This document shows, one piece after another, positions 26,989 to 37,690 of a DNA stretch of 46,551 nt; within the stretch, counting starts at the first letter, position 1; each line of letters starts with the position of its first letter. The DNA is taken from assembly GCA_018715365.1 (NCBI GenBank), contig DVLU01000064.1:1-46551 (forward strand). Direction: 5' to 3'. The notes below the pieces were generated by a model. The model did not search any database, had not been told where the DNA came from, and saw nothing but the letters and a program-made list of their open reading frames with translations. Both the position numbers and the translations under genes were made by a program. This DNA comes from Candidatus Ornithomonoglobus intestinigallinarum (GTDB lineage Bacteria > Bacillota > Clostridia > UBA1381).

Positions 26989-27387
26989 TCAGACTCTTCT
27001 TCTCTTGGGCGGTCTGCATCCGTTATGAGGAATAGGAGTAACGTCCTTGATCATTGTAACGTCAAGACCTGTTGCCTGAAGCGCTCTTATTGCAGCTTCT
27101 CTGCCTGCGCCGGGGCCTTTAACATAAACCTCAACTGTTTTCATGCCGTGCTCCATTGCAGCCTTCGCAGCCGTTTCAGCCGCCGTCTGCGCAGCAAACG
27201 GTGTGCTCTTTCTTGAACCGCGGAAGCCTAAGCCGCCTGCGCTTGCCCATGATATGGCGTTGCCCGCCGTATCTGTTATTGTAACTATTGTATTATTGAA
27301 TGTTGAACGAATGTGCGCTGCGCCCTTTTCAACGTTTTTTCTGTCACGGCGTCTTGTGCGCGTTGTTCTCTTTGCTACCTTAGCCAT
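26989..27387 (-). CDS. rpsK: 30S ribosomal protein S11
   Basis: 132 residues with [16 protein letters not shown], the [17 protein letters not shown] segment and the C-terminal [19 protein letters not shown]11 lies on the small-subunit platform near the mRNA exit. It is 17 bp after rpsM and 25 bp before rpsD. Confidence 0.98.
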   Translation of the reverse strand: MAKVAKRTTRTRRRDRKNVEKGAAHIRSTFNNTIVTITDTAGNAISWASAGGLGFRGSRKSTPFAAQTAAETAAKAAMEHGMKTVEVYVKGPGAGREAAIRALQATGLDVTMIKDVTPIPHNGCRPPKRRRV

Positions 27388-27404
27388 TTAGCTTAGTCCC
27401 TCCT

Positions 27405-27773
27405 TTATTTCTTTTTACCTGCTATAGTTCTCGCGGGACCCTTGCGCGTCCTTGCGTTATTTTTCGTGTTCTGTCCTCTTACGGGCAGTCCCTTTCTGTG
27501 TCGAATACCTCTGTAGCAGCCGATTTCCATAAGACGCTTAATATCCAATGCCAGCTGTCTTCTCAAATCACCTTCAACAGTGTATTCAGCATCGATTATT
27601 TCTCTTAAGCTGTTTACTTCTGCATCCGTAAGATCCTTTACTCTTGTGTCGGGATTTACTCCGCTTTTGGCTAAAATCTTCTGAGAGCTCTTAAGACCTA
27701 TTCCATATATATAAGTAAGTCCTACCTCAACTCTCTTTTCTCTCGGTAAGTCAACACCTGCTATTCTTGCCAT
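27405..27773 (-). CDS. rpsM: 30S ribosomal protein S13
   Basis: 122 residues beginning [16 protein letters not shown], with the helix-two-turn-helix region [14 protein letters not shown] and the basic tail RGLPV-type segment [17 protein letters not shown]13 forms subunit bridges in the 30S head. About 208 bp separate it from rpmJ, one of the larger gaps in the cluster. Confidence 0.98.
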   Translation of the reverse strand: MARIAGVDLPREKRVEVGLTYIYGIGLKSSQKILAKSGVNPDTRVKDLTDAEVNSLREIIDAEYTVEGDLRRQLALDIKRLMEIGCYRGIRHRKGLPVRGQNTKNNARTRKGPARTIAGKKK

Positions 27774-27981
27774 ACTTTTCTACACCTCCGTTTAAAGATA
27801 TCATCAAAAAATTTAATAGTGTGCTTTTATGGAGCATACGCTCCGGACTTAACCTCTTCAAGCTGCGCTAAAATGCGCCAGCCGCTGCCCGAACAAGTCA
27901 AGCAATTTTGAGTTTGCCGATATATTGTTTTATGCGCGCGGCGCACCGGCAAAACGCCGCGGCGCGGTTAAGGTTCTGCGA
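27774..27981 (-). other. rpmJ-rpsM intergenic stretch
   Basis: No gene. It contains a perfect hairpin GGAGC-GTAT-GCTCC on the minus strand (27831-27844) and a GC-rich imperfect hairpin near 27930-27975. AGGTG before rpsM is the ribosome binding site. No confident promoter was found. Confidence 0.4.
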
Positions 27982-28320
<339 letters not shown>

Positions 28321-28328
<8 letters not shown>

Positions 28329-28617
28329 TGTTATTTCCTCCTAAATCAGAACCTATAGAACCTATTGTTTCCGCCAATGCTTTTCGCACCTCAGAATTTG
28401 TCACGCACCCGCCGGCGCCGAGCTTTTCGGCGATTGTGCGGCAGATTGTTTTTGAACCTTGAAGATGCTTGAGCTTTTTCTTTTTGGGGCGTTCCGTTTT
28501 TCTCAGGTCCCCGTCCGCAAGATAGGCGTATTCGCCTTCAAGCGCAAGAACCACAAACCGACCGCCCTTATCGCGTCCCGCTTTTGAGCGCGCGATTGTT
28601 CCTACTGATATTTCCAT
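28321..28617 (-). CDS. KOW-domain (L14e-like) RNA-binding protein
   Basis: 98 residues with a KOW motif near the N-terminus ([19 protein letters not shown]) and a basic [14 protein letters not shown] segment. Homologues between map and infA are common in clostridia and are annotated as KOW or L14e-like proteins; their exact role is not established. The gene is 9 bp after map and overlaps infA by 8 bp. Confidence 0.85.
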
Positions 28618-28626
28618 ACCGGCACC

Positions 28627-29373
28627 TCACAGTGTCAGGATTTCATAGCCGTCCTTTGTGACGAGAACGGTATTCTCATAATGAGCCGACAGCTTTCCGT
28701 CAGCAGTCACAACTGTCCAATCGTTGTCGAGCAGCTCCACCTTGTACGTACCCTCGTTTATCATCGGTTCTATTGCAAGGGTCATACCGGCTGCGAGCCT
28801 CACTCCGTGACCCGCCTTGCCGAAATTCGGCACGCTCGGATCCTCGTGCAGCTCCCGGCCTACTCCGTGACCCACAAGGTCGCGCACAACGCCGTAGCCG
28901 TTTTCCTCCGCGTGCTGCTGAATTGCCGCAGACACATCGCCGAGCTTTACGCCGTGCTTTATATGCTTTACGCCTTCAAAAAAGCATTCGCGCGTTACAT
29001 CTATAAGCCTCTGTGCCTCGGGGCTGACTTTTCCGACGGGGAATGTTCTTGCGGCGTCGCTGTGCCAGCCGTCAAGCACCGTTCCCATATCGATGCTTAT
29101 TATGTCGCCTTCCTTAAGGATGGTGTGCTTATCGGGAAATCCATGGACCACCTCGTCGTTCACCGAAGCGCATATGCTGCCCGGGAAACCGTTGTAGTTC
29201 AGGAAATTGGGCTTGCCGCCCTTTGATATTATAAAATCGTGTGCGATTTTATCAAGCTGCTTTGTGGAGATGCCCGGACGTATATTTTTCCCTATAACGT
29301 CCAGCGCCTCCTTTGTTATTGCGCAGGCCCTGCGCATTTTTTCTATTTGCTTGGCCGATTTGATTGTTATCAT
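28627..29373 (-). CDS. map: Methionine aminopeptidase type I
   Basis: 248 residues. The dinuclear metal site is formed by Asp in SIDMGTVLDGWHSD and DAARTF, His in GHGVGRELHEDP, Glu in AIEPMI and Glu in HYENTV. It removes the initiator Met from new proteins. It overlaps adk by 4 bp and precedes the KOW gene. No extra N-terminal zinc domain is present. Confidence 0.98.
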   Translation of the reverse strand: MITIKSAKQIEKMRRACAITKEALDVIGKNIRPGISTKQLDKIAHDFIISKGGKPNFLNYNGFPGSICASVNDEVVHGFPDKHTILKEGDIISIDMGTVLDGWHSDAARTFPVGKVSPEAQRLIDVTRECFFEGVKHIKHGVKLGDVSAAIQQHAEENGYGVVRDLVGHGVGRELHEDPSVPNFGKAGHGVRLAAGMTLAIEPMINEGTYKVELLDNDWTVVTADGKLSAHYENTVLVTKDGYEILTL

Positions 29374-30020
29374 ACCGCGTCAGGCTCCTCAAGCCCGAGG
29401 GCTTTTGCAACGTTTCTCGTTGTATCCTCAAGCAGTTCCTCGCCCTTGGCAGTAACGAGCAGTCCCTCGGCCGCATAATAATCCTTTATGGGCTCTGTCT
29501 GCTCATGATAAACATCGAGCCTGTTTTGGATTGTTTCGGGGTTATCGTCGGCGCGCCTGATAAGCTGACCTCCGCACTTATCGCACTTGCCCTCTTCCGC
29601 GGGCTTATTTGAGATAACATTATACGGAGCGCCGCATTTTGAGCACTCGCGTCTTGACGAAAGCCTTTCAACTATCTTTTCGTCCTCAACCTCAAGCGAA
29701 AGGACCTTATCTATTTTAACGCCCGATTCCGTAAGCGCCTTTGCCTGGGCAATGGTGCGCGGGAAGCCGTCCAATATAAAGCCTTTTTCGCAGTCGGGCT
29801 TTGAAAGCCTTTCTTTTACTATGCCGACTATAACCTCGTCGGGAACGAGCTTACCGTCATTTATATACTGCTCGGCAAGCTTGCCTATTTCCGTTCCCTC
29901 CTTGATGGCGGAACGGAGCATAACTCCCGTGGATATTGTGTCTATACCTAATTTCTTTGACAAAATCTCTCCCTGGGTGCCTTTTCCTGCTCCCGGAGGT
30001 CCCATCAATACTAAATTCAT
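29370..30020 (-). CDS. adk: Adenylate kinase (zinc-binding LID form)
   Basis: 216 residues. The P-loop is GPPGAGKGT (7-15) and the NMP-binding region is FILDGFPRT. The LID has Cys126, Cys129, Cys146 and Cys149, the four-Cys zinc site of Gram-positive enzymes. It interconverts ATP and AMP with ADP. It lies between secY (16 bp) and map (4-bp overlap). Confidence 0.98.
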   Translation of the reverse strand: MNLVLMGPPGAGKGTQGEILSKKLGIDTISTGVMLRSAIKEGTEIGKLAEQYINDGKLVPDEVIVGIVKERLSKPDCEKGFILDGFPRTIAQAKALTESGVKIDKVLSLEVEDEKIVERLSSRRECSKCGAPYNVISNKPAEEGKCDKCGGQLIRRADDNPETIQNRLDVYHEQTEPIKDYYAAEGLLVTAKGEELLEDTTRNVAKALGLEEPDAV

Positions 30021-30036
30021 AGCAGTTCCGCCTTTC

Positions 30037-31371
30037 TTATTCCAAGAAGCCCTTATAATGACGCATTGTCATCTGTGATTCGATTTGTCTTACCGTTTCA
30101 AGCGCAACGCCCTCCATAATGAGCAGCGACGTACCGCCTATCTGAAGCGACGGGATATTGAACACCGCGCCTATGATAACGGGCATTATCGCAACCATGC
30201 CGAGGAAGAACGCTCCGACAAGATTAAGTCTTGACGAAATCTTTCCGATATAATCGCTCGTCGGCTTGCCCGGTCTTATACCGGGGATAAAGCCGCCGCT
30301 CTTCTTCATATTGTTCGACAGCTCAATGGGATTGAACTGTATCGATGAATAGAAGTATGTGAAGAAGATTATAAGCAGGAAGTATATTACCGCGTAAACA
30401 ACGCTGGTCCACCATGCAGTGCTGTAGCCCGCAGACAAGCAGCCGAGAGCGTAATAGCCCCAGCCTTCGGTCGGCATATTGCCGCCGGAAACAAGCCTTA
30501 CTATCGTTGCGGGGAACGCCATAATGGACGACGCGAAGATTATCGGCATAACTCCGCCCATTGCAACCTTGATCGGTATATTTGTGCTCTGGCCGCCGTA
30601 CATTTTACGTCCGACGACACGCTTTGCGTACTGAACGGGTATTCTGCGCTCCGCATCGGAGAAGAATACAACAAACGCAACAGCCGCTATTGCAACAACC
30701 GCAATAAGCACCGCGGCTATAAGTCCCTTAACCGTAACGCCGGCGCCGAGGAACTGATTGTATACAGCGTATATACCCGAAGGTATTCTTGATACGATAC
30801 CTGCAAAGATAAGCAGCGAAACGCCGTTGCCGAGTCCCTTTTCCGTTATAAGCTCGCCTATCCAAACGATAAACGCCGTACCTGCCGTAAACGTAAGCAC
30901 GATTATAAAGAACGTCAGCGGGCTCGGGTTTGTTATTGCGTCAACGCCCGATGTAACGCTCATGTTGTAGAGAGTTACATAAAGGCCGGCGCCCTGGATA
31001 AACGCAAGGGCTATCGCAACATATCTTGTTATCTTGTTCAGCTTCTTTCTTCCCTCAACGCCCTCTTTTGCAAGACGTTCGAGAGCCGGTATTGCAACCG
31101 TAAGCAGCTGAATTATAATTGATGAGTTGATGTATGGTGAAACACCGAGCGCAAGCACGGTTGCATTTGAAAACGCGCCGCCGGTGAACACATCAAACAG
31201 GCTGAACAGGTCTGTTCCGCCCGCGCCGAGGAATGCCTGCATTGCCTCGCTGCTCAGATAAGGAACGGGAATATGCGCTCCGAATCTGAATACGACAAGC
31301 ATCAGGAACGTGAATATAATTCTTGTTCTGAGGCTTGCTATTTTCCACGCATTTCTGAATGTCTGGAACAT
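30037..31371 (-). CDS. secY: Protein translocase subunit SecY
   Basis: 444-residue, ten-helix channel of the Sec translocon. Signatures include RFGAHIPVPYLSS, GVSPYINSSIIIQLLTVA (SecY signature 1) and GLGNGVSLLIFAGI, with the conserved cytoplasmic loop IPGIRPGKPT. One base separates it from rplO, the usual spc-operon arrangement. Confidence 0.98.
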   Translation of the reverse strand: MFQTFRNAWKIASLRTRIIFTFLMLVVFRFGAHIPVPYLSSEAMQAFLGAGGTDLFSLFDVFTGGAFSNATVLALGVSPYINSSIIIQLLTVAIPALERLAKEGVEGRKKLNKITRYVAIALAFIQGAGLYVTLYNMSVTSGVDAITNPSPLTFFIIVLTFTAGTAFIVWIGELITEKGLGNGVSLLIFAGIVSRIPSGIYAVYNQFLGAGVTVKGLIAAVLIAVVAIAAVAFVVFFSDAERRIPVQYAKRVVGRKMYGGQSTNIPIKVAMGGVMPIIFASSIMAFPATIVRLVSGGNMPTEGWGYYALGCLSAGYSTAWWTSVVYAVIYFLLIIFFTYFYSSIQFNPIELSNNMKKSGGFIPGIRPGKPTSDYIGKISSRLNLVGAFFLGMVAIMPVIIGAVFNIPSLQIGGTSLLIMEGVALETVRQIESQMTMRHYKGFLE

Positions 31372-31372
31372 A

Positions 31373-31822
31373 TTACATCACCTCAGCCTTTCCGCCTGCC
31401 TTTTCTATCTTTTCCTTGGCGGATGCGCTGTACTTCGCCACCTTAACGGAAAGCTTTTTGTTAAGCTCGCCTCTGCCCAAAATCTTTACTCCGTCAAGTG
31501 TTTTGCTGATTATTCCGTTTGCTTTTAAAGTTTCGGCAGTTACCTCCGTTCCGTCCTCAAGCTTGTTAAGCTCCTCAACGTTTACGGATACATACTGTTT
31601 TGCAAATATATTATTGAAGCCGCGCTTCGGCAGACGTCTGTACAAAGGCATCTGACCGCCCTCAAATCCGGGTCTTACACCGCCGCCGCTTCTTGCGTTC
31701 TGGCCCTTGTGACCCTTACCCGAGGTCTTGCCGTTTCCCGAGCCTATGCCCCTGCCCACTCTTTTGGGAGCGAACTTTGAACCGGCTGCGGGCTGCAGTT
31801 CGTCTAATCTCATTTGCTGCAC
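31373..31822 (-). CDS. rplO: 50S ribosomal protein L15
   Basis: 149 residues beginning [16 protein letters not shown]; an internal start at MRLDEL (31813) is also possible. The Gly-rich N-terminal extension [19 protein letters not shown] and the [18 protein letters not shown] segment are diagnostic. The N-terminal arm threads through 23S rRNA. Confidence 0.97.
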   Translation of the reverse strand: MQQMRLDELQPAAGSKFAPKRVGRGIGSGNGKTSGKGHKGQNARSGGGVRPGFEGGQMPLYRRLPKRGFNNIFAKQYVSVNVEELNKLEDGTEVTAETLKANGIISKTLDGVKILGRGELNKKLSVKVAKYSASAKEKIEKAGGKAEVM

Positions 31823-31836
31823 CTCCTGTCTATCGA

Positions 31837-32016
31837 TTAAAGTTCGGTAACTTCAACAAGGTGTGATACCTTGTTTATCATTCCTCTGATCTGCGGCGTA
31901 TCGTCCTTTTCAACCACAGACCTTATCTTGCGAAGGCCAAGAGCCTCGACAGTTGCAATCTGGTCTTTTTTTCTGCCTATCGTGCTTCTGACCAATGTTA
32001 TTTTAAGCTTAGCCAT
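31837..32016 (-). CDS. rpmD: 50S ribosomal protein L30
   Basis: 59 residues: begins [16 protein letters not shown] and ends SHLVEVTEL, the short bacterial form. It lies between rpsE and rplO. The gene has AAGGAGGG directly before ATG 32016, overlapping the rpsE-rpmD gap. Confidence 0.97.
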   Translation of the reverse strand: MAKLKITLVRSTIGRKKDQIATVEALGLRKIRSVVEKDDTPQIRGMINKVSHLVEVTEL

Positions 32017-32029
32017 CTATGCGCCCTCC

Positions 32030-32533
32030 TTAGCCTCTTATCTGCTCAACTGTCTTGCCGCGGAGCTTTGCAACCTTTTCTATCTGCTTAAGCTCAGACA
32101 AGCCCTGAATTGTAGCGCTGACTACGTTTCTCTTATTATTGGAACGCAGGCACTTTGTTCTTATATCCTTTATTCCCGCAAGCTCAAGCACTGCACGTGC
32201 AGCACCGCCCGCGATAACGCCGGTACCCTGTGAAGCGGGCTTAAGCAGAACTCTGCCGGCGCCGTGAACGCCTATAACCTCGTGAGGGATGGTTGTGCCC
32301 ACGAGCGGAACCTCGATAAGGTTCTTCTTTGCAGCTTCGATTCCCTTTCTTATTGCGTCGGGGATTTCAGCCGCCTTGCCCTGGCCGCAGCCTACGTGAC
32401 CGTTTCCGTCGCCTACGACAACAAGTGCGCTGAAGCGCATTGTGCGTCCGCCCTTAACGGTCTTTGCAACACGGTTTATTGCCACTACGTTCTCTTCCAA
32501 CTCTAATACTGATGCGTCAATTTTCTGTGCCAC
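32030..32533 (-). CDS. rpsE: 30S ribosomal protein S5
   Basis: 167 residues. The double-stranded-RNA-binding-like N-terminal domain shows [19 protein letters not shown], followed by [16 protein letters not shown] and the [15 protein letters not shown] loop. S5 helps decoding accuracy and mRNA entry. It lies 19 bp after rplR. Confidence 0.98.
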   Translation of the reverse strand: MAQKIDASVLELEENVVAINRVAKTVKGGRTMRFSALVVVGDGNGHVGCGQGKAAEIPDAIRKGIEAAKKNLIEVPLVGTTIPHEVIGVHGAGRVLLKPASQGTGVIAGGAARAVLELAGIKDIRTKCLRSNNKRNVVSATIQGLSELKQIEKVAKLRGKTVEQIRG

Positions 32534-32552
32534 TTAACTCGTCCTCCTTTTC

Positions 32553-32912
32553 TTAGAATTCCAAGCCGCCCTCTCTTGCGCCTTCCGCAAGAGCAGCAAC
32601 TCTGCCGTGATATACATATCCGCCTCTGTCAAATACGACCTGCTTTATGCCGGCCGCAAGAGCCTTTTCGGCAACTGCCTTGCCGACTGCCTTTGCGCCT
32701 TCGATGTTGCCGCCGTAGCCCTCAAAGCCCTTATCGAGCGACGATGCGCTTACAAGCGTAACACCCTTTGTGTCGTCTATGACCTGTGCATATATGTGGT
32801 TTAAGCTTCTGAATACGTTCAGACGAGGCTTCTCCGCCGTTCCGGAGATGTTCTTTCTGACTCTCATATGACGCTTTAATCTTGCAGCATTAGAACTTTT
32901 CTTTTTTATCAT
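32553..32912 (-). CDS. rplR: 50S ribosomal protein L18
   Basis: 119 residues with [20 protein letters not shown] and the C-terminal [20 protein letters not shown]. It binds 5S rRNA with L5. It lies 19 bp after rplF. Confidence 0.98.
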   Translation of the reverse strand: MIKKKSSNAARLKRHMRVRKNISGTAEKPRLNVFRSLNHIYAQVIDDTKGVTLVSASSLDKGFEGYGGNIEGAKAVGKAVAEKALAAGIKQVVFDRGGYVYHGRVAALAEGAREGGLEF

Positions 32913-32931
32913 TTTAGAACACTCCTTTCAA

Positions 32932-33480
32932 TTATTTCTTTTTGCCGCCTGCTTTACCTTCTTTACGTCTGATGTGCTCATCAACGTATTTAATGCCCTT
33001 GCCCTTATACGGTTCAGGCATTCTGTACTCTCTTATCTTTGCAGCCGTGGCGCCGACAGCTTCCTTGTTTGCGCCCTTTACAATGATTTTGTTCGGTGCA
33101 GGCACCTCAAGGGTTATACCCTCTTCCGGAGTGTATTCAACGGGATGCGAATATCCCAGCGAAAGCACGAGCTTCTTGCCCTGCAGCTGCGCTCTGTAGC
33201 CGACGCCGTTTATCTCAAGCTCCTTTGAGAAGCCGTCCGTTACGCCGATTACCATGTTGTTTACAAGCGTTCTTGTAAGGCCGTGAAGCGACTTGTGCAT
33301 TTTATCTTCCGAAGGTCTTTCGACCGTTATAACTCCGTTATCCAGCTTTACTATCATATCCGGATGGAGCGTTCTTGTCAATGTGCCGTTCTTGCCCTTA
33401 ACTGTTATCTCGTTCGCATCACTGATCTTGACGTCTACTCCGGCAGGAACAGTGATGGGCATTTTGCCTATTCTTGACAT
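32932..33480 (-). CDS. rplF: 50S ribosomal protein L6
   Basis: 182 residues, two L6 repeats; [15 protein letters not shown] at the N-terminus and the second repeat ending [19 protein letters not shown]. It binds near the factor-binding base of the 50S. A 79-bp gap separates it from rpsH. Confidence 0.98.
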   Translation of the reverse strand: MSRIGKMPITVPAGVDVKISDANEITVKGKNGTLTRTLHPDMIVKLDNGVITVERPSEDKMHKSLHGLTRTLVNNMVIGVTDGFSKELEINGVGYRAQLQGKKLVLSLGYSHPVEYTPEEGITLEVPAPNKIIVKGANKEAVGATAAKIREYRMPEPYKGKGIKYVDEHIRRKEGKAGGKKK

Positions 33481-33559
33481 AGGTATGTTTCCTCCTTAAC
33501 TTAAATTCTCTCTGCTGTGCATGCATTGCAAAACAGGTTTTCAGTTTCTTGCGTTGTGA

Positions 33560-33958
33560 TTACCAAATAAAAGCAAGAACTTCGCCGCCGATGTTGAACT
33601 TTCTCGCCTGCTTGTCGGTCATTATACCGCGCGATGTTGAAACGATGGCGATGCCGAGGCCCTTAAGAACCCTGGGCATTTCATCGGCTCCGGCATAAAA
33701 TCTCAAGCCGGGCTTTGATACTCTCTTAAGACCGCTTATTACCTTTTCGTGGTTGGGTCCGTACTTCATGTTTATTCTTATAACGCCCTGCTTGCCGTCC
33801 TCTATAAGCTTATAGCTCTTGATGTAGCCTTCCTTGTCGAGAATATCAACAATAGCCTTTTTGATGTTGGAAGCGGGAACGTCAACCGTATCGTGCTTTG
33901 CAGAATTGGCATTTCTTATTCTTGTAAGCAGGTCCGCGATAGGATCGGTTATTTGCAT
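33560..33958 (-). CDS. rpsH: 30S ribosomal protein S8
   Basis: 132 residues: [18 protein letters not shown] and the C-terminal [20 protein letters not shown]. It is a primary 16S rRNA binder and the usual repressor of the spc operon in Escherichia coli; whether it plays that role here is unknown. Confidence 0.98.
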   Translation of the reverse strand: MQITDPIADLLTRIRNANSAKHDTVDVPASNIKKAIVDILDKEGYIKSYKLIEDGKQGVIRINMKYGPNHEKVISGLKRVSKPGLRFYAGADEMPRVLKGLGIAIVSTSRGIMTDKQARKFNIGGEVLAFIW

Positions 33959-34044
33959 TTAATTTACCTCCTTCCGAAATCTATACAGAATTCGTGCTCT
34001 ATATCAAGTTGTGTATATTCCTTCCGATTGCAAGGAAGCCCTCT

Positions 34045-34230
34045 TTACCAGGAAGCCTTTCTTACGCCGGGTATCTGGCCCTTGTAAGCAAGCTCTCTGA
34101 AGCAGATACGGCATATTCCGAATTTTCTCAGATATGCATGAGGTCTGCCGCAGATCTTACATCTTGTGTAAGCTCTTGTGGAATACTTAGGCTTTCTTTG
34201 CTGCTTTATAACCATTGCTTTTCTTGCCAT
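34045..34230 (-). CDS. rpsZ: 30S ribosomal protein S14, zinc-binding type Z
   Basis: 61 residues. Zinc ligands Cys24, Cys27, Cys40 and Cys43 sit in [20 protein letters not shown]. The short Zn form is typical of Gram-positive bacteria. It lies between rplE and rpsH; the spacer to rpsH is 86 bp. Confidence 0.97.
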   Translation of the reverse strand: MARKAMVIKQQRKPKYSTRAYTRCKICGRPHAYLRKFGICRICFRELAYKGQIPGVRKASW

Positions 34231-34250
34231 GATTTTTTCCTCCTTAAAAA

Positions 34251-34790
34251 CTATGAACGGAAGGGAGCGCCGAAAAGTCTGAGCATTTCGCGTGCTTCCT
34301 CGTCTGTGGCTGCGGTAGTAACAAAGTTAATGTCCATACCTCTGATCTTGTCGATCTGGTCATAGTCGATTTCGGGGAAGATAAGCTGTTCCTTAACGCC
34401 CAAGGAATAGTTTCCTCTGCCGTCAAATCCGTTCGGGTTTATACCTCTGAAGTCTCTTACTCGCGGAAGAGCCACGTTAAAGAGTCTGTCCATGAACTCA
34501 TACATCCTGTCGGCTCTTAATGTAACCTTGCAGCCGATGTTCATACCCTCTCTGAGCTTAAAGTTTGCCACCGACTTTCTTGCCTTTGTTACAATAGGTT
34601 TCTGACCTGTTATCTTTGCAAGGTCGCCGCACGCCGCGTCGATTGCCTTGGGGTTGTCCTTAGCTTCGCCCATACCAATGTTAATAACGATTTTTTCAAG
34701 CTTCGGTATCTGCATTGTTGACTTGTAGCCGAACTTTTCCATCAGCGCGGGAGCAATTTCTTTTATATACTTATCACGCATTCTACTCAT
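34251..34790 (-). CDS. rplE: 50S ribosomal protein L5
   Basis: 179 residues with [18 protein letters not shown], the [19 protein letters not shown] block and [20 protein letters not shown]. It binds 5S rRNA and contacts P-site tRNA. It lies 26 bp after rplX. Confidence 0.98.
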   Translation of the reverse strand: MSRMRDKYIKEIAPALMEKFGYKSTMQIPKLEKIVINIGMGEAKDNPKAIDAACGDLAKITGQKPIVTKARKSVANFKLREGMNIGCKVTLRADRMYEFMDRLFNVALPRVRDFRGINPNGFDGRGNYSLGVKEQLIFPEIDYDQIDKIRGMDINFVTTAATDEEAREMLRLFGAPFRS

Positions 34791-34816
34791 CGTTAGAATT
34801 TACCTCCTCTCGAAAA

Positions 34817-35140
34817 TCAATCGTTAAATGTTTCGTTGCATTTTTTGCAGTATCTTACCTTTGAGCCGTCCTCAAGAATTTTGATACCTGTTCTTGCGGC
34901 CTTGCCGCATTTTGAGCAAACTCTCATTACGTTTGAAGCGTCTATGGGAGCCTCCATCTTAAGGATGCCGCTCTCCTGACCCTGTCTTCTCGCCTTCTGG
35001 TGCTTAGACACAATCGCAACGCCTTCAACGATGACTTTGCCTTCATTGGGCATAGCCGTTATTACCTTGCCTTCCATGCCCTTATCCTTACCGGCGATAA
35101 CCTTTACCATATCGCCGCGCTTAACATGCATCTTTTTCAT
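34817..35140 (-). CDS. rplX: 50S ribosomal protein L24
   Basis: 107 residues. The KOW domain is HVKRGDMVKVIAGKDKGMEG. The C-terminus carries two CxxC pairs, Cys75/Cys78 and Cys98/Cys101, so a zinc ribbon is likely, as in many Firmicutes. It nucleates 50S assembly. Confidence 0.97.
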   Translation of the reverse strand: MKKMHVKRGDMVKVIAGKDKGMEGKVITAMPNEGKVIVEGVAIVSKHQKARRQGQESGILKMEAPIDASNVMRVCSKCGKAARTGIKILEDGSKVRYCKKCNETFND

Positions 35141-35158
35141 CGTGTTTCGCTCCTCCCA

Positions 35159-35527
35159 TTAAAGAACTTCCGGAGCCAATGATAAGATTTTCATGTACTC
35201 TTTATCTCTCAGCTCTCTGGCAACAGGACCGAAGATACGGGTACCTCTGGGGTTCTTATCATCTCTTACGATAACTGCTGCGTTTTCGTCAAATCTTATA
35301 TATGAGCCGTCGGCACGCTTTGATTTGTTCGCCGTTCTTACAACAACGGCTTTTACAACGTCACCCTTCTTAACAACGCCGCCCGGTGTTGCCTTTTTAA
35401 CGCTGCAAATGATCTCATCTCCGACCTGAGCGTATCTTTTTCTTGATCCGCCCATAACTCTGATACACATAACTTCCTTGGCGCCTGTGTTATCGGCAAC
35501 CTTCAAAAGTGTCTGCTGCTGAATCAT
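35159..35527 (-). CDS. rplN: 50S ribosomal protein L14
   Basis: 122 residues: [19 protein letters not shown] at the N-terminus, then [11 protein letters not shown] and [18 protein letters not shown]. It lies at the subunit interface. It is 25 bp after rpsQ. Confidence 0.98.
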   Translation of the reverse strand: MIQQQTLLKVADNTGAKEVMCIRVMGGSRKRYAQVGDEIICSVKKATPGGVVKKGDVVKAVVVRTANKSKRADGSYIRFDENAAVIVRDDKNPRGTRIFGPVARELRDKEYMKILSLAPEVL

Positions 35528-35552
35528 TCAAACTTCCTCCTTCCGGGCTTTA

Positions 35553-35810
35553 TTACTTAACCTTTTCTACGATTTCAACAAGTCTCCATCTCTTGTCCTT
35601 TGAGAGCGGTCTTGTTTCCATAACCTTTATCTTATCGCCTATCGAGCACTCGTTGTTCTCATCGTGAGCCTTAAGCTTATAGGTGCTCTTAACGATTTTG
35701 CCGTATAAGGGATGCTTTTTGTTTTCTTCTATAGCAACGACAACGGTCTTATCCATTTTATTGCTTACAACCTTGCCGATTTTGACCTTACGTCTGTTTC
35801 TTTCTTCCAC
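35553..35810 (-). CDS. rpsQ: 30S ribosomal protein S17
   Basis: 85-residue OB-fold primary 16S rRNA binder. [20 protein letters not shown] and the [19 protein letters not shown] end are diagnostic. It lies between rpmC and rplN. Confidence 0.98.
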   Translation of the reverse strand: MEERNRRKVKIGKVVSNKMDKTVVVAIEENKKHPLYGKIVKSTYKLKAHDENNECSIGDKIKVMETRPLSKDKRWRLVEIVEKVK

Positions 35811-35876
35811 TGAAGTATCCTCCTTTCGAGATGAACTCTATCAAATCTTCTTAATTCCTATTCCGAAATCGTCTGC

Positions 35877-36080
35877 TTAAAGCGCGCTGCCCTGCAGTTC
35901 TCTTTCATGAATGATGGTTAAAATGCGAGCGATGGTCTTTTTAACGTCGCCTATTCTTTTGGGGTTCTCAAGCTGATTGATAGCGTTCTGGAATCTCAGG
36001 TTGAAAAGCTCCTGCTTATAGGAAGCAAGCTTCTCCTCCAGCTCAGCGGTAGATAACTCTCTTAGCTCATTTATTTTCAT
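35877..36080 (-). CDS. rpmC: 50S ribosomal protein L29
   Basis: 67 residues, two helices: [20 protein letters not shown] and the [19 protein letters not shown] signature. It lies at the tunnel exit next to L23. It is 2 bp after rplP. Confidence 0.98.
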   Translation of the reverse strand: MKINELRELSTAELEEKLASYKQELFNLRFQNAINQLENPKRIGDVKKTIARILTIIHERELQGSAL

Positions 36081-36082
36081 TC

Positions 36083-36505
36083 TTATTCACCATCCTCTGC
36101 TTCACGCTTAACAAACTTACACTTGATAGGCAGCTTGTGCATGGCAAGACGCATAGCCTCTCTTGCAATCTCCTCGGAAACTCCGGCCATTTCAAACAGC
36201 ACTCTTCCGGGCTTTACAACCGCTACCCAGTACTCCGGTGATCCCTTACCTGAACCCATTCGAGTTTCGGCAGGCTTTCTTGTTACGGGCTTATCGGGGA
36301 ATATCTTTATCCAAACCTGACCGCCACGTCTTGTATATCTCGTCATCGCGATACGCGCAGCCTCTATCTGTCTTGAGGTTATCCACGCCGGCTCAAGAGC
36401 CTGAAGGCCGTACTCGCCGTTTGAAACAACGTTGCCGCGTGTTGCCTTACCCTTCATTCTGCCGCGCATAACACGTCTGTACTTAACTCTTTTAGGCATT
36501 AGCAT
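36083..36505 (-). CDS. rplP: 50S ribosomal protein L16
   Basis: 140 residues. The open frame extends to 36664, but ATG 36505 ([11 protein letters not shown], the family N-terminus) has GGGAGG 8 nt upstream and is the true start. [19 protein letters not shown] and [17 protein letters not shown] are L16 hallmarks. The start overlaps the end of rpsC by 14 bp, implying coupled translation. Confidence 0.97.
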   Translation of the reverse strand: MLMPKRVKYRRVMRGRMKGKATRGNVVSNGEYGLQALEPAWITSRQIEAARIAMTRYTRRGGQVWIKIFPDKPVTRKPAETRMGSGKGSPEYWVAVVKPGRVLFEMAGVSEEIAREAMRLAMHKLPIKCKFVKREAEDGE

Positions 36506-37220
36506 GTTGTCTGCCTCCCTTCGGTCTTCTCTGTCTTCTCTCCCTCTTATCCGAAGCGTTGGCGGCAGCTTCCTTTCTTCTGCCCTCCGCAACGTTGAGG
36601 ATTTCGCCCTTGTATATCCAAACCTTAACGCCGAGAATACCGTAGGTTGTTTTTGCCTCGGCAAAGCCGTAGTCTATATCAGCTCTTAAAGTCTGCAGAG
36701 GGATTGTGCCCTCGTGGTACTGCTCTGTTCTTGCGATTTCAGCGCCGCCCACACGGCCCGAAACTGCCGTCTTTATACCCTTAACGCCCATTCTCATGGC
36801 TCTGCCCATAACCTGCTTCATGGCACGTCTGAACGAGATTCTCTTTTCGAGCTGCGCCGCAATGTTTTCGGCAACGAGCTGTGCGTTTGTATCGGGGTTT
36901 CTTACCTCCATGATATTTACGTTTACGGTTTTGCCCGTAAGCTGCTCAAGCTTAACCTTAAGCTTATCTATTTCAGCGCCGCCCTTACCGATTATGATAC
37001 CGGGCTTTGCAGCATGGATCGTTATAAATATTCTGTTCTGCTTTCTGTCGATAGCAATTTTCGCAACGCCTGCGTCATAGCAAGCCTTTTTTATAAATCC
37101 TCTTAAGTTGTAGTCCTCAACCAGCTGGTTGCCGAACTCCTTTTTGCCCGCAAACCATTTTGAGTCCCAGTCCTTTATAACACCGACTCTGAGGCCGTGC
37201 GGATTAACCTTCTGTCCCAT
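36492..37220 (-). CDS. rpsC: 30S ribosomal protein S3
   Basis: 242 residues. The N-terminal segment is [20 protein letters not shown], then a KH domain with [16 protein letters not shown], and the C-terminal S3 domain with GVKIWI-type motif [11 protein letters not shown]. The C-terminal 25 residues are Arg/Lys-rich. It helps form the mRNA entry channel. Confidence 0.98.
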   Translation of the reverse strand: MGQKVNPHGLRVGVIKDWDSKWFAGKKEFGNQLVEDYNLRGFIKKACYDAGVAKIAIDRKQNRIFITIHAAKPGIIIGKGGAEIDKLKVKLEQLTGKTVNVNIMEVRNPDTNAQLVAENIAAQLEKRISFRRAMKQVMGRAMRMGVKGIKTAVSGRVGGAEIARTEQYHEGTIPLQTLRADIDYGFAEAKTTYGILGVKVWIYKGEILNVAEGRRKEAAANASDKRERRQRRPKGGRQHANA

Positions 37221-37239
37221 TAGTTGACCTCCTTTTCCG

Positions 37240-37578
37240 TTAGTCTTCCATTTCCTTTAATACGAGAGTAATATGGCTCGTTCTCTTCAAAATCTTGAAC
37301 GCTCTGCCCTTTGCGTGCGGCTGAATTCTCTTGAGCGTGGGACCCTGTCCCGCATAGCACTCTGCCACATACAGCTTGTTCTTATCCATATTATGATTGT
37401 TTTCCGCGTTTGCCATTGCCGATGCAAGGAGCTTCTTCAAATACTCGCTTGCCGATTTGGGCGTGTTTTCAAGGATACCCATAGCAACGTTTGCGGGCTT
37501 GTTTCTTATCAAGTCAAGCACTATCTTCACCTTTCTCGGTGAGATACGAGCGTATTTTAATACTGCGCGTGCTTCCAT
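37240..37578 (-). CDS. rplV: 50S ribosomal protein L22
   Basis: 112 residues with the N-terminal [20 protein letters not shown] and the tunnel-lining beta-hairpin region [20 protein letters not shown]. It lies 19 bp before rpsC. Confidence 0.98.
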   Translation of the reverse strand: MEARAVLKYARISPRKVKIVLDLIRNKPANVAMGILENTPKSASEYLKKLLASAMANAENNHNMDKNKLYVAECYAGQGPTLKRIQPHAKGRAFKILKRTSHITLVLKEMED

Positions 37579-37645
37579 GTCGAAAATCCTCCTTCCGATA
37601 TATTTTCTATATCTTTGTAAGTTGTTAATATCTTTTATTCAATTC

Positions 37646-37679
37646 GGCGGGTGTTTCCGCATTTGCTGCGGAAACCGCC
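37646..37679 (-). promoter_or_regulatory. Hairpin in the rpsS-rplV spacer
   Basis: GTTTCCGC (37653-37660) pairs with GCGGAAAC (37668-37675) around a 7-nt loop, extended by GGCGG/CCGCC. The same 8-bp arms occur in the rpsJ-rplC spacer. It lies in a 112-bp gap without a gene; no T-run follows, so it is not a simple terminator. Confidence 0.5.
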
Positions 37680-37690
37680 CCGCGCCGGAA